This document shows positions 1 to 12,538 of a DNA stretch of 64,000 nucleotides, piece after piece (positions within the stretch are counted from its first letter, which is position 1; every line of letters starts with the position of its first letter). Location of the stretch: NCBI GenBank assembly GCA_963678705.1, contig OY783204.1, forward strand, positions 22,392,759-22,456,758, written 5' to 3'. Made by a program: the position numbers and the translations under genes. Source of the stretch: Panorpa germanica. Its lineage: Eukaryota > Arthropoda > Insecta > Mecoptera > Panorpidae. The notes under the pieces were generated by a model. It saw only the letters and a program-made list of their open reading frames with translations, was not told where the DNA came from and did no database searches.

Positions 1-189
1 CTGGTAAGAAGGACAATATTTTCATACTTACATATATTTACAGAAACATTAATCTATGAAGCAATATGTATATACAGCTACATATAAAAGCATCCCAATT
101 ATTAATCAATAATTTAACGCCTGATACTTATGCAACTTATATAACATATAACCAGAGCTAGTGTTTTTTTTTAATAAAGCAGTATTGAA

Positions 190-880
190 ATCTGCCTATG
201 AAGACTTTTAGCAAAATTTATGTAATGTAGAATAGGCTTGTGCTATATATATCCAATGACATATTTGATAGTCCAAGAATACACTAATTAGGTCTTGTGG
301 AGTTTTTCTTGTCAGGCTATGAAATATTCTGTTAGGATTCATTAAGCTTGAAGCTAGCTGGTTTGAATGGTTTTCAAACCGTTTATTGAAGGTTTCAATT
401 CGAAATTTTTGAAAGATTGTAATTCCCAAATCACGATGAAAGCGTTCATTGGTAATACACCAAGGTGGGCCAGTAATTAAAAGAAGATATTTTGACTGGA
501 ATCTCTGAAGGATTGCTATGTTCACATTAGCTGATGGTCCCCATAATTGATCTCCATAAGATCAGATTGGTTTCCGGAGGCATTTGTACAGGAGTAGCTT
601 GTTGTTTAGAGAAATCTATGTGAAATCTCGTTAATTCGAGTCCTAATGCTTTTCGTTTAGCTTCCTTGGCTTGGGGAATCTCTATAATGTTTTAGTTTAG
701 CTGGTGGACACGTGTCCTGTTTATTAGCTACCGATTTTGTTCCATTAGCTTTGATGCGCCATTTGTTTAAATATAGTGTGATTCTATGAAGACTTGTTTG
801 TAGCTTTGCTAAAGCTTCAGTAGGATTTTCAACCACAACTAGGACAACGGTGTCAGCAGCAAAGATTTTCCTTCGCACAG
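190..880 (-). pseudogene. Jockey-like LINE relic: reverse transcriptase fragment
   Basis: Two out-of-frame pieces on the minus strand read as the second half of a Jockey-clade reverse transcriptase. Around 657-878 there is a decayed YADD-type palm motif (reads AADTVVLVV) followed by LNKWRIKANGTKS. Around 208-560 there is KLLLYKCLRKPI, then NIAILQRFQSKYLLLITG, PPWCITNERFHRDLGI and a C-terminal NRIFHSLTRKTPQDL tail. A stop and a frame change separate the pieces and no ORF1, endonuclease or start of RT is present, so this is a 5'-truncated dead copy. Family assignment rests on motif recognition only. Confidence 0.82.
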
Positions 881-890
881 ATTTTTATAA

Positions 891-2263
891 CAGAAGAGTT
901 AAGTGAATTACGCCTCATAGTTTAGAAACCACTAGTCATCTGTATTCCAGTGTCAGTGTTCAACCGTTCGCGCCCTTCGTCCTCCCTACCATCCCTTGAT
1001 CGTGTCCCTGGTTTAGTAGACCACACTGGGCCAGGATAACGGAGGTTTTGGAGGTGGATTTTGGTGGTGGTGTTGAATGCAATTTATATGCAAAAATGTT
1101 TTTCAAACAGAATTAAAATGTTAGCTTTATAATATCAAATGAAAATGTAATTTGCGGAGGCGTACGCCACTAAGTTATAGCTTGCACATATTGCCATTAT
1201 TGGATGACTAAATATAGAATATAATGTTTTAAATTAAGTAGCTATATTTATTCAGATAGTCTAGTCTTGTTTAATGGTTTATGTATTTAAATTATTATTT
1301 TAATCATGTACTTGTATGAGTATATAGATAATGTTATAATCATTTTATTATGATTTCGTTTTGAATATCTTTTACAGGAATGTAATAAGGCTAGGGCAAG
1401 CGGTGCTTCCAAGAGAGGATATAAAAAAATTAGTCAATGAAATTAGGCATAAGATTGTGCTTCTTATTTCAATTTAATATTGAAACTGTATTACTAGTTA
1501 TTTAAACTGTATCTCCTTTGGATAAATGTTAATTTTTTTAGTTTACAGTGAATAGAATGCCATAAATCGAATATCTTACTGTTTTATTGGGAACAAAATT
1601 GTTGAAGGCTCCAAAAAAGTATGTTTTGTTATTTACCCAAGGGAACAAATTTGCGTACTTATCTCTAAATGCCTAGTTTCACTCCCTGATCTTTTCTGCA
1701 AGGGTTGCTAAGGAGTTACAACATTCTCACACCTCAAATCATAATGCTTTTTTGATTTTAGGTACCCGTTCTGACTCGATTAAAACCATAAAGCAATAAT
1801 CCTGACGCACAACTAAAATGCTCTAATTCCAATCTTGTTCATATTTAGCATATTAATTAAGTACAGTACTACCAACTTATTATATATGAAAAAAAAAATT
1901 TATAAAACAATTAGCGCTGGCCCTTTTAAATTACACATTTCGCATATATGACTCTTCGAACTATACAAGAATTTTAGACTTTTTGCTTTTTGTAATCTTT
2001 ATCAAAAAAACACACGTTTTTGTTTTTGTGTACAATAATAAAACACATGTAAAAACCATTTGTATTCATTACAACCATATTTGTACCGTTTTTCCTTTTC
2101 TTTGTAGCTACATTCATATCAAAATTTCGGTATATAACGTTAACCGCATTTACTGATTTTTATGTATTTTGCTATTCTAATTTATTCTTTAATATTACGA
2201 AATATTGTTTAAAAAAAATTAGTTATTTTTTATGCCTAACAAAGTAATCACCTTCTTAAAATA
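891..2263. other. AT-rich non-coding stretch
   Basis: No supportable gene. About 950-1075 is locally richer in G+C and looks like a fragment of an unidentified repeat. The remainder is AT-rich. It is probably intron or flank of the CUB gene whose exons begin at 2904. Confidence 0.5.
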
Positions 2264-2491
2264 AGGCGTCTAGATGCAAAGTGATGTAAGTGACAAAAGT
2301 AAAATTCTTCAGAAAACGAGTTTAAAGTTAAAATTGTATTGAAGTATTCGTTCAGTAGGTTTTAGAATGCACACGCTACATAGTAAAATCTGTCCAAGTT
2401 ATTGTTTATATCACTGTGCCACTAAATAGTTTAGTACATCTTCTCAAATTTTGAAAATTTGTCACTTACATCCCTTTGCTTCTAGACGCCT
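2264..2491. mobile_element. Short MITE with about 31-bp inverted termini
   Basis: The left end (AGGCGTCTAGATGCAAAG at 2264) and the right end are inverted copies of each other over about 31 bp, with about two mismatches in the part I compared. The 228-bp element has no coding capacity. No clear target duplication is visible, so the superfamily is not assigned. The sequence from 2492 to 2903 shows nothing recognisable before the CUB exon acceptor. Confidence 0.7.
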
Positions 2492-2903
2492 CAAATGCAA
2501 TTTCTTAGATGCATCAGTCACCTCTTTTCGTAATTTTTAGTGTATATTTTCTATTAGTGTATAAGTGCTGCATTTTTTTGGCGCATAGGTCAATTTATTA
2601 TGCTGTGGAAATTTAATTAATTAACACTCGTTTACTGTTTCATGCGGTACCAAATTCTAAGTTACTATTTGGTTCTTTTAGGCTCTTTCATATATTTAAC
2701 GTCTCTTTGACGATGTGTCCAAGTGCATTACCCGTATAATATTTTCACGGTGTATGTTTTATATCACAATTTTCTTTCTATTTATAAAACAGTACGTTAA
2801 TCAACTAAACGGATGACTAAAGCGATTGCCCTTAGTTGCCTTTCCTTTACTCTATCAAGTAAATCTTCCTTCTTTCACTAGAACACCTTATTTATGTTTT
2901 CAG

Positions 2904-5900
2904 GTGAGTTGACATCCCAGAACGTGAGCTCCGGATCCTTCAACTCCTTCTATCACCAGCAGTGCACCTGGATTCTGGATTCAAACGTAGAACGACAGCT
3001 GTTTGTGGACGTTTCAACGAACCAAAGTCGACCATGCACAGCGTGGAACATATCCGTTCATGAATTTTCCGCTAGTGAAGAGGTCGCACACGTGGGACCG
3101 TTGCTTCACACGTTTTGCCCAAGAGATAAACATAAGGTGTACTCGTTGCCATGGAAACTGAACACTATTGTACTCAGGTAAGCAGCCCAACATTGAACAA
3201 AAGCTGCCGTATTTGAAACAGTCAATAATAAATGGTAACAAAGTTTTAGAATCGTAGAATTAAATACCGTTGATATTTTAAATCCCTCAGGAACATGATA
3301 TTTTTATTCATTTTTTAAAATAAACATTTAAAAATATAAATAACAGGAGGTATTCATTTTCATTTTTTTCTTTATTTTTTGTGTCTTATTTATAGCAAAA
3401 AAAGTTCACGTATTACAGATCACGTAGATCTCTGGACCAGTCCCATGGGATGTTATAAACTTTAAAAATTATTCACCAGACTGTCCGAGCACTGAACACG
3501 AGGCATCGGACTACACTACAGACACTGGCAGATTTATCTACCGTGAAATTGAATTGTTATACTGTTTATAATACATGTATGACAGTAAAAAACAATGAAA
3601 CAGAAAAAATGGAAGCGTACATAACACAATTTATTGAATACTGTCAAATCTACGGTTGGCTTAGCAAAGACAACAACCCGCCTCACACTATGACGCTGAT
3701 GAAGGGTTAAAGTGGGTGGTGGAAAGCGCGGTTATTATTAAATTATGTATGGATTAGCTGTTCTACACTGGTAGAAAAAGCTTCATAACATTTCTGAAGC
3801 ATATTTTATAACCAGTGCGATTATATCCGAAAACGATTTCAGATCCTGTGTATTAATTTTCATAACATACAGTGCATTTTAATAGAATTGATTGTTTTTT
3901 TTATATTTATTTATTTATTTCCCTTGACTTTCTTTCGTCATAGCCACCATCAAACATTTTTTATACATCTTTTATAATTTATAATTCAATTTTACAAATT
4001 TCTAAATATTTCAATAATTCACTAATTAATTTTGAATCACTTAACAAAAATATAGTATTAACAGGAAAAGTTTTAATCACATCTAATATATCACTATTCA
4101 ATTTTGATCTTTCTAAACTATAATTTATGCATTCAAATATAATATGATCCAAAGTTCCTTCTTCACCACATTGGCATCTATCGTCAGATTTAATATTAAT
4201 TTTGTACAGGTGAGCTGGAGTTTTGCAATGATTATTTTTGATTCGGATTATAGTTGATATAAATTTGCGGGACTCATTTCTAAACCATCTCTTCTTACTT
4301 AAATTTGGATGTAACATATAATAATCTCTTCCATTTAACTGACTTTTGTTAATGAAATCTGTGTTTCTCAAATTGAAGTTTAATTTTTTGATTATATTAA
4401 AAATTTCATATGAAGGTAATTTCACTTTCATATCAATTTCTAAATTTATTGATTCCTTTGCCAATTTATCCGCAATTTCGTTTCCTCTTATTCCACAATG
4501 TCCTGGTATTCACATAAATTTTAAGGTATTATTCTTATTTATTATATTGAAATACTCTCTAATAAATTTAAGAACATTTTTAACAGTGTATTAAAACAGT
4601 TGAGCATGAATATATTTTTATTTGACTCGTTTAATATAACTTCCATTATCCTATTCATCTTTTACTTACAGTATAAATTCCATGTACGACTCCTATTATC
4701 CGGATCATACTAAAAATCGCACAAAAATTAAAAAAAATGTGTTACACATATTAGAAACTATTATAATCTTAATATTAATGGTATCTATGCCCTTGAATGA
4801 CTCTCATGATAAATTATACCAATGCGAAACAACTGCAATACACCTTACTGGAAATATTCCACTATGAAAGCACCCTTAACTTTCTTGTAGCGCCATAATA
4901 TGATTCACATGTTTTGTTACATAGTTAAAGTAGAAAGACTAATAGTTAAGTCGGCAAAAACTTTAGTCTTAATCTGCACCAGCAGAGTCGTTACATATAC
5001 AAAACCCGTATAAACATTTGTACAAATACTAACAATAATAATACATTATTATTAACAAAATGTTCAACTTTACGTTGTCTTATTTAAATAGGAATATCCT
5101 TCTATTCTCAGCTATTTTTCTTTGAAAATAAAGTCTAGAGTCAAGAATCAAAGACTAGAGTAACTACAACGTCAAATGTTACTCTGCATTCCTCTTCAAG
5201 CAAATAATTCGAACTTTGATCAACATTACCTCAGGTCCGAAACGGTAAACGAACTTTAAATTTTATAGATAGTAAGGTAATGATGTTCTTTTACAATAGC
5301 TAAAATACGATAACTACATTATTTATTTATTAAGATTCTTAGTGCAATACAAGGCTCACACTTGTTAGCTTCCCAAAAACCATTTCTTTCAGCTACTGGC
5401 TAGCTTGCTATAAGTTAATTCCAAGGTTCATTTTCTGCCTGAGTTAATAAAATTTATAATCTGTTCCAAGAATTAAATATTGCTGGAAGGTGACATAAAT
5501 ATGGCATGGAGATTGCCATTCACCGATTACGAACTCTTTGTCCTATTGTACGACTATTAATAAGTCTTGCAGTGCAGTGTTATACTTGCTAGCTTACTAC
5601 AAGCTTTTTAAAGTGTAACATTTTCTACTAGGATGCTTAATAAATCTATAGCGAATTGAACTTCAAGCCTGCAAAGACGTTTGATCGACATTTGCAAGAA
5701 ACCACAAGCCTAATCTCATAAAGAATAATATTTAAAGTAATATTGAGCCTTCAAGATAATGAAATTTTCATGAGTCACTTTATGTACACTTTTATTAAAT
5801 ATTTCTTATTCTAGATCGAAATAAAAACCATTTTATGTATCTTTCGTAGTATAAACAGATTTATTTATATGATATTTGAATCTATTATATATTTTATTAT

Positions 5901-7315
5901 ATAATAAATATTTTTACTGTTGTTGCATAAAATATCTTTTATAATAATGTTAGTTCAATGCAAAACAGTGTTCATAAAAATACAGGACTTTTAAAATATG
6001 GTAAAGGAAAACACTTAATGCAATGTACACAACCGCAAAACTTAATAGCGCTATAGTTTGATGTTAGAACAGTCGTTAAGAAATTGTGTATATTCTTTAA
6101 AGAAACTTTAAAACATTAAAGTGACCGTAAAGATAATAATGGCCGGTTTCTACTAATGCAACATTTTTCGACATCAAGGCTCTATATTTGTAAATTTTGT
6201 GCATATTATTGAACAACAGTCATTCGGTATACTGATTGAAATACTGAATCATCCTCTGATAACTCTCTTGCAGCAACAAACAATCTGCGGTTAATGTTCT
6301 TTTCGATGTATGGATGAAGCCAATACATTCTATTCTAATCACATCTTCATCATTACTTGACATTTTCGCAATTAAATAACGTGCTTAAGACCGTGGTCTT
6401 AAGAAGCCCGTGAAGTATCAATAAGAAAAAAAAAAAGTGCTTTCTCAATGCTAAACTTTAAAAAAAATGACCCTATTTACAACTTGTATGACGTTACTTG
6501 GACAGAAGTGAAATGCAGAATACGTCTGGCTTGGAACTGTGTTGTTAGCGAGAGAACGCACGTGTATACGAGTGAGAGAAAACACACGGCACGAACAAAA
6601 CTAAACTGGTTTTGAGCACGTATTAAGCGACTCTGTTTCTCAGTCGCAGGGCATGCTTTTAATAGTGACATCATGAGCAGAGATGTGCACAAATACTATT
6701 CAAAAGTATTTAAATACATACATACTTACAAATACGACACAATAAAATCCCTATTTTGCTATTGTAAAAATTCTATAGAGTCACGAAACACGGCTGGACT
6801 AGTTTGCAATCAGTCGACTCGTGTGCAGATGGCCTTACTGTTATTTCTCTTTAATTTTAATCAACTTTTGCGATAACTATGAGTTCAGCAATCGGTTCAA
6901 AATATAATACAACTTTGTTTATTACTAGTTGCACAAAAAAAAACACATTTTAAAAAATGAACAAAAAGAAAAGAAAACGTGTAATATATATTAACGTTAG
7001 AGTAAAATGTTGGATGGTACAGTCACGCAAATAGATACATAGCCACTAGATACAATGTAACATCACCAAATGATATAAATTACCCCATTTATTTAATGTT
7101 TCAGAGTGCAAGCAATGACCAGAACCCCACCGGTGTACACTGTAAAATGGCGATCGCAGGTCGTCCGTGCCAACACAAGACTGGGCGCCCCTACCCCAGC
7201 CCCAAATGCTGTATCTAGGGCACCACCCACTGAAGCACCCTTCAGTCTACTAGCTGTTTTACTTTATTTAATATACACATACAGCACAACGGTACCTCAA
7301 GGCCGTTACATATAG
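2904..7315 (+). CDS. CUB-domain surface protein, last two exons (partial)
   Basis: Exons at 2904-3177 and 7105-7315. The first follows a TTTCAG acceptor and ends CTCAG|GTAAGC in phase 2. The second follows GTTTCAG and joins in frame (AG|A = Arg), ending at a TAG. Exon one carries the body of a CUB domain: three cysteines ([24 protein letters not shown]) and a final strand [12 protein letters not shown]. The joined exon supplies the closing strand [17 protein letters not shown], then a Pro/Ala/Thr linker and a hydrophobic segment ([14 protein letters not shown]) ten residues or so before the stop, fitting a membrane or GPI anchor. CUB domains are extracellular binding modules; the ligand is unknown. 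Upstream exons lie outside or were not recognised. The 3.9-kb intron holds a LINE relic and a Harbinger relic. A competing exon at about 4672 is discussed under rejected items. Confidence 0.78.
3900..4596 (-). pseudogene. I-type LINE relic: RNase H end and C-terminal domain
   Basis: Minus-strand sequence starts inside an RNase H domain ([19 protein letters not shown], preceded by an in-frame TGA) and continues to a stop near 3979. The C-terminal part [11 protein letters not shown]-like region followed by [16 protein letters not shown] matches the same region of the intact LINE at 15931-19659 (CRCGEEGSLDHIILGC), so it is a related but diverged element. It is truncated at about 4596 and ends in an A-rich tail on its own strand (TTTATTTATTTATTT on the plus strand near 3904). 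It lies in the large intron of the CUB gene, antisense to it. Confidence 0.85.
4600..6224. other. AT-rich intron sequence of the CUB gene
   Basis: No exon with convincing coding signal. Segments near 5340-5650 (GCAGTGCAGTG, CTAGCTTGCTA, TTCCAAGGTT) recur loosely near 9010-9220, suggesting an old dispersed repeat with ragged ends. Confidence 0.45.
6225..6365 (-). pseudogene. PIF/Harbinger transposase N-terminal relic
   Basis: On the minus strand the sequence reads [18 protein letters not shown] followed by [17 protein letters not shown]. This resembles the conserved W-hydrophobic-HP...F...EL...D...F...YRM block at the start of PIF/Harbinger (HARBI1-like) transposases. A plausible start (ATGTCAAGTAATGATGAAG) lies just upstream but in another frame. 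No DDE domain follows. Assigned from a single motif, so moderate confidence. Confidence 0.55.
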
Positions 7316-7420
7316 AAGAGCACTTAACACTGTTAAAAATAAGTGATTATTTTAATAACTCATATAAATATATGTGATACATAAAATAGATGACGTACTT
7401 GAAGTAAAAATACATTTTAA

Positions 7421-7426
7421 AATAAA
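7421..7426 (+). terminator. Candidate polyadenylation signal of the CUB gene
   Basis: AATAAA about 105 bp after the stop codon at 7315, in AT-rich sequence. It is the first clean hexamer I noticed downstream; with this base composition it could be chance. Confidence 0.4.
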
Positions 7427-7427
7427 G

Positions 7428-10400
7428 TGACTATTATATTATATAATATGGATTGGAAATGACAGTGTGTTTGATTTAAAAACGATTATGAATGTTTTGA
7501 CTGCATTTATTTACAGTGTATTGTAAGAGTATATAAATATATAAATATATATATAAAAAACTGATTAAAATATTTAAAATAAATCATTTTCACCACTCCC
7601 GAGCACGGAATAAAACTAAATTTATAGTCAAATAGAGTAAATGTGCAGCTGAGGATTCTACTGAGTTAATCACAGCCTGTTTTTAGCAAAGTGTTAAACA
7701 AATATTATAAATATATATAGGAAAACTCTAATTCCAGTTGTATTTCTTGTTCTTTACCCGTCAAAAACCAAAAGTCTATACATAACTCTCTAAACACATA
7801 AAGAAATTTACCTAATACATAACATTTTTTACGTTACATTTTCTGGCGTTAAAAAAGCTTTTTATGCAAGTTTATATAATGTTACATATTAAATTAATAT
7901 ATTAGTGAAAGATTTTTGATGTAATTTGTATTTATTTAATGACAATGTAACAAAATTATGTAAATAATGAAACGTAACATTAAGTAAATAATATTACGTT
8001 AAATAATACATAAGTTGTGTTTAGAGGGGACAAACAATCCAAGTAATCATTGTTACCTTCCTCTTTATTTTTACTTAACAAAATTTGAACATAATTGAGC
8101 TAATTATACTTATTCACATTATTTAATTCATTCTACTTGTTAAATATATATATTTTTTAGCTTTTTATGAGAGAAAAGTAACAGTGATTACTATGGAATG
8201 CATAATAAATAAATGCTAACAACTTGTTACACGATTATGCTTAACTCTTTAGTTTAAAGAAATCATGACAATGATAATTTGAAAAAGGAACAAAAATTTA
8301 ATAATTATTTGTTTTGATAAAGTACTCTTTGTTCACGGTAAATATAATTTATCATCAATTATACTTACTTAGCTCCGGCAATTTCGTCTCGACGTGATTA
8401 AAGTCTGGTTAAAAGTAGTGCCGTCGAATATTTGAGGCTTAAGTCTATAAATTCGGTTTGGAATACGATGAAGCGCTTATATCTCGTAAACGATAAATAA
8501 TAATTAATTAGTGATGGATAGAAGATTAAGTCCTTATCTAAAATGCAACGAAACAGGTGCAGGGCACGTTTCTTGTTTATCATTAAACACCAAGATTGTG
8601 ATTGTACGTGTTAGCCGAATTTATACACTTAAAATAACAGAAAACTAAATATATTGCCCCTGATTTACATGCAACAAAAGTAACAAGTGGTTTTAATACT
8701 TGCTAAAGTAAAATAAATTTAATTTTTAATACGTATAATATTAATATGTAAACGTTGATTCCAAACTAATATTATGATCATATTTATATTTTCAGTTTTT
8801 GCTAGACATAGAAACAAAGAAATGAATACACTGGTATTAGAGTTTAAATATTTGAAAAATATGTAAAGAAAATATATTATATATATAAACAAAGAAAAAG
8901 ATATGATGAAAATAGAAAATGTTTTTCACTATGTTTTAATGCAAATCAATTTTCCTTCTGCATAATAATTTTCCTAATAGAACGTATATTAATTTCCTTA
9001 TCCCTTCCTCATGTAGAAAACTGTCTTGCAGTGTAGTTTTAAGCTTGTAAGGTTGCTACAACTAACTTCAAGGTTAATTTAATACATTTCACATAGAAAT
9101 TGTAACGCAGTGTGCAAGATTCAACCAACCAGTGTGCTACAAGCTAGCTGAAGTGATAGTTTTTTATTTAGATTCCAAGGTTAAATGTTGAGTAATCACT
9201 TTTATCGCATTGTAAATAGATTTTAAAATTATTTTCCAGAAATGTTATGCAATATTTTTATGCAAATGTTTTTTAACTGTTATGAAATATCCAATTATCA
9301 AAATTTGGAAATATTCAACTTTGATAATAATTTGTAAAACTTCCAAGGTCTTAATTCCCCTCCAAAACTTTGGATGCTTCTGATTTTCCAACATATTCAC
9401 CGCCACATTTGAAAGAAAGTTTAACTTATTTGAAATTCCAATCGATAGCTCTATAAAATACGTCCATCACTCAGCATGGGAATATAGATTTGAAGTTCTC
9501 AGCTCTCATGGCTTGAAATATACTCGTGCAAACACAACCACGACCACGACCACGACAGCATATGGATACGAATGATTAGATTGAAGAAGATTCCCTTCCT
9601 TCCTACTTGTTCCCTCTTCTATGTAGTTCCAAGGTAAAACTTTTAAAAGATACCCTTAAAAGCAGTAATGCTAACCAAATCCAAGGGGAGAATAAACTTT
9701 ATTTTATTTCAAATATTTATTGAAGAAATGTATAAAAAACATCCCTTAGTATGGAGTAGGTAAAGTTGTTATCACACTTTGTATAAGTTTTAGCTAAAAA
9801 CCAGACTAAAGAGTTTTACTTGAATACAGTGATGTAAAGCATTGCAACCAGTAGTGTTACTAGGCAGGTTCTGGCGTACATGGTGAGAAAAATAAAAAGT
9901 AAAGGTTTAATTAATTGTATTTTTTATGAATGTGTTTAGAGTTGATATTAAACAACATTTGAACACTATTAAATACTTCATGTAACCTTACTCAATAGCT
10001 CCTACATATTGTGGTCTTATGATGAAATTTTTGACACATTTCGTTTAAAAGTTGTTAAATATCGACACCATCTATATGTCATTCTGCGAACTTTTTGGGT
10101 GATGTGATATATTGCTTTAGTGTGTGCTAAAGCTATGGTATAGGTACTTATATTGTGCTACTTACTTTGCATCACTAAGTATTGTTTACTTTTGCTTTCA
10201 TCCTAAATTTAGAAATGTTTTATAAAATTTTGCAAAATACTCATTATACCAATTTGCCTTTACGTTCATGAAAAGCGCACTTAAAATTTGTACAAAAAGG
10301 TATTTATATACCATCACACTATGCCTTTTTTTGAGTAGGGGTAAACGTTGCTACCAAAAAAAACACCCTGTATTTAGTGGTATGTTTAATACATATCCTG

Positions 10401-10674
10401 CAACATTAAACGTGAGGTTTTCACTATTTTCTCAAATTCTATTATCTGTCTTCGCTTTTCCATGGTATTTGAACAGATGCCTTATCTATTGGTTTTATAA
10501 ATACATTAGACCGAAAATAAACTAGGTTACAAAAATATATTTATGCAACTGTGTGAAATGGTGCTATGTAGTATATAGGGGTGGCGTTTAATTTGGGCTT
10601 TAAACACGCATTTTGTGCTTTGGAAAATTGCAGGTCTGAATTGGCTCGCTATTAGGGCACATAATATTTACCGC
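7428..10674. other. Intergenic AT-rich sequence
   Basis: Sequence after the CUB gene. I see no gene; the open frames here are short and lack homology that I recognise. A small (ACCACG)n-type repeat lies near 9537-9557. The 9010-9220 stretch shares scattered words with 5340-5650. Confidence 0.5.
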
Positions 10675-10960
10675 TCAAATTTATAGGTTTGTTTTAACCG
10701 AAACTTCCTTATTGTGTGGTGAAGAGAAGGCAGATCCTGACCACATTTTGTGGCGATGTAGAAATATAACAACAGCAAGAAATGGACTTGAAAGTGCGGT
10801 GCTACAGACTTTGCTGTAAACATCGCCATTTTGATTCCGACAACAAAATTTATAACGGCAGCGGCCATGAATAGATCATTCTTGGTGGCGGGATATAATG
10901 TTTAAGAAAAAAAAGGCGCGATAAAAGGCTACGTTTCTAGGAAGCCCAAGATATCATAAA
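10675..10960 (+). pseudogene. Non-LTR retrotransposon 3' relic (C-terminal zinc motif)
   Basis: The plus strand reads SLLCGEEKADPDHILWRC and then RNITTARNGLESAVLQTLL before a stop. This is the CxC/H/C-type tail common to many LINE ORF2 C-termini. The following part (10845-10960, ATAACGGCAGCGGCCATGAA onward to AAAGGCTACG) recurs at 34005-34145, so both are 3' ends of one LINE family. Clade not determined. Confidence 0.65.
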
Positions 10961-11907
10961 AAAAACTTTAATCAAAATACAGTAATTTCTTTGGGAAAGT
11001 GAATTGATTTCAGTTAAGTTTATAGAAAACTTAAAAACCAAAGACGACACAGTGGTCGAGACCATCAATAGTTGACTGCTGTTTATTCTGAAGTTTATCC
11101 TTGGAAAACTGGAGATTCTCCTTGATAGAGCTCAGCATCGGATATAAATAAATTCTAGCCACTAAGAAATAAACCTAAAACAGTAGATGGGAGTAATTTT
11201 TAGGTTTAACTCCAATTCGGCCCTGATTTTTCAGCTCAGCTATGTGAAAAGCTGGTTATCTGTGTGAAAATGTGGTTAGAATTTCCACGCAAAGACTAAC
11301 ATATCTATGTTTCTCAACTTTTCCTGATAAACTTGAAACGTGATAAACTAGAAAAATACGAGTTTAGGTATTTTACTTCAAGACAAAAAGAAGAGATTCT
11401 ATCTCTCTCACTCTATCTCTTTCTTTAAATTCAAGTTCTTCACTCTTCAGCGAACAGTTCAAGGAAATCTTCTTTGAAACATTAATGATACGAATTTATG
11501 TAAATGTGGAAATATTTCTCTTAAACTACTGTAATGAATGTACGGTCTTTGTGAGAAAACGACGCTGCATTGTTGAGAATAATTGAGAATAAACAACAGC
11601 GCGGAAAGTTATGGTTCTGTAGCAGTAGCGGTCAAGGTACGGCTGCGACTTCTACAAACCTTTATTTAATTTAAGTTGTAATTTATTTTCCTATATTTAA
11701 ACATAAACGCATGCAGTAGCATTTACGAATTTTTTGCGAATGTATTTAGCAACGAAAAGTGGAAAAAATTTGTAAATAACAATGCAACTGATTCGGTTTA
11801 CAATAGTTTTATTTTAGTTACTACTTGAACTTGCAATATAAAATAACAATTATATAAAAACTAAAATAAACTTTCAACTTTTTAAACACACAATGGAGCT
11901 AAGTAAA
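10961..11907. other. Intergenic AT-rich sequence with a short SINE-like piece
   Basis: Around 11045-11100 the words CGACACAGTGG and GACTGCTGT resemble the tRNA-related repeats at 21630, 44094 and 44746. Otherwise nothing recognised. Confidence 0.35.
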
Positions 11908-12538
11908 TGGGCTTGTGTCCTATGTCTTAATTTCTTTAAAACTGTACTATATATTGATAAAGTGGGTTACTAGAACCTCAAATGTTCAATTATTTTTTAA
12001 TAACTCCTTATATTTTAAGAGATATTAACAATTAAAAAAGTCATTTTGTCTCTTTAATTATTAAAGGGATTCAACGTTGTACACATTCCAAGTGCATGTA
12101 ACATCACAATCCTTGTGTTAGGTTACCAATCTTACAGATCATAAATCTCTCCTATATGTATTTATATATCAAAATATCAAATATTATTTACAGCTATTTC
12201 AAGGAATAACAAAATTTCAATAATGTGTCTGCCTTAGCAGAGTTAAATAAAATAAAAACTTATTATTCTTTGACTTGACTTGATTATTTGACTACCAACA
12301 GCTACAGAACATTACCACAGCACTGACCTACTCAACAAATAACTGACGTTAAAATGCATTTCACGTCATACAAATATGGCCTACCATTTCTAGCGCTAAA
12401 ACTACAATTCAAACTTTTAATTGCTATATCTCCGACAATATTTAGATAATAAAATAGACACGCCAATATATATTTATTAACATCAATTTTAATTAACAAT
12501 TGAAAATTCGACCACTAAAAATTGAGGACACAAGTCCA
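11908..12538 (-). mobile_element. MITE family 1, copy 1 (TGGGCTTGTGTCC termini)
   Basis: Ends are inverted (TGGGCTTGTGTCC left; GGACACAAGTCCA right). The interior matches the copies at 24689-30785 and 42698-43332 in reverse orientation along its length (CGCTAGAAATGG, TGCCTTAGCAG, AGTGCATGTAACATC and more). No ORF is present, so it is non-autonomous. Flanks read TAAA and TTAC, compatible with a decayed TTAA duplication. Confidence 0.85.

Noticed and set aside
1379-1445. Possible exon after TCTTTTACAG near 1379.
   Set aside because: Only about 20 codons before a stop, no donor, and no similarity to a CUB protein.
4672-4867. Alternative terminal exon of the CUB gene after a TTACTTACAG acceptor, open for about 65 codons.
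   Set aside because: It joins in phase, but the peptide ([16 protein letters not shown] onward) does not complete a CUB domain, while the exon at 7105 supplies a fitting last strand and an anchor. It could still be a minor isoform.
6386-6405. Short palindrome CTTAAGACC/GGTCTTAAG.
   Set aside because: Nine-base arms can arise by chance in this much sequence and nothing nearby gives it a role.
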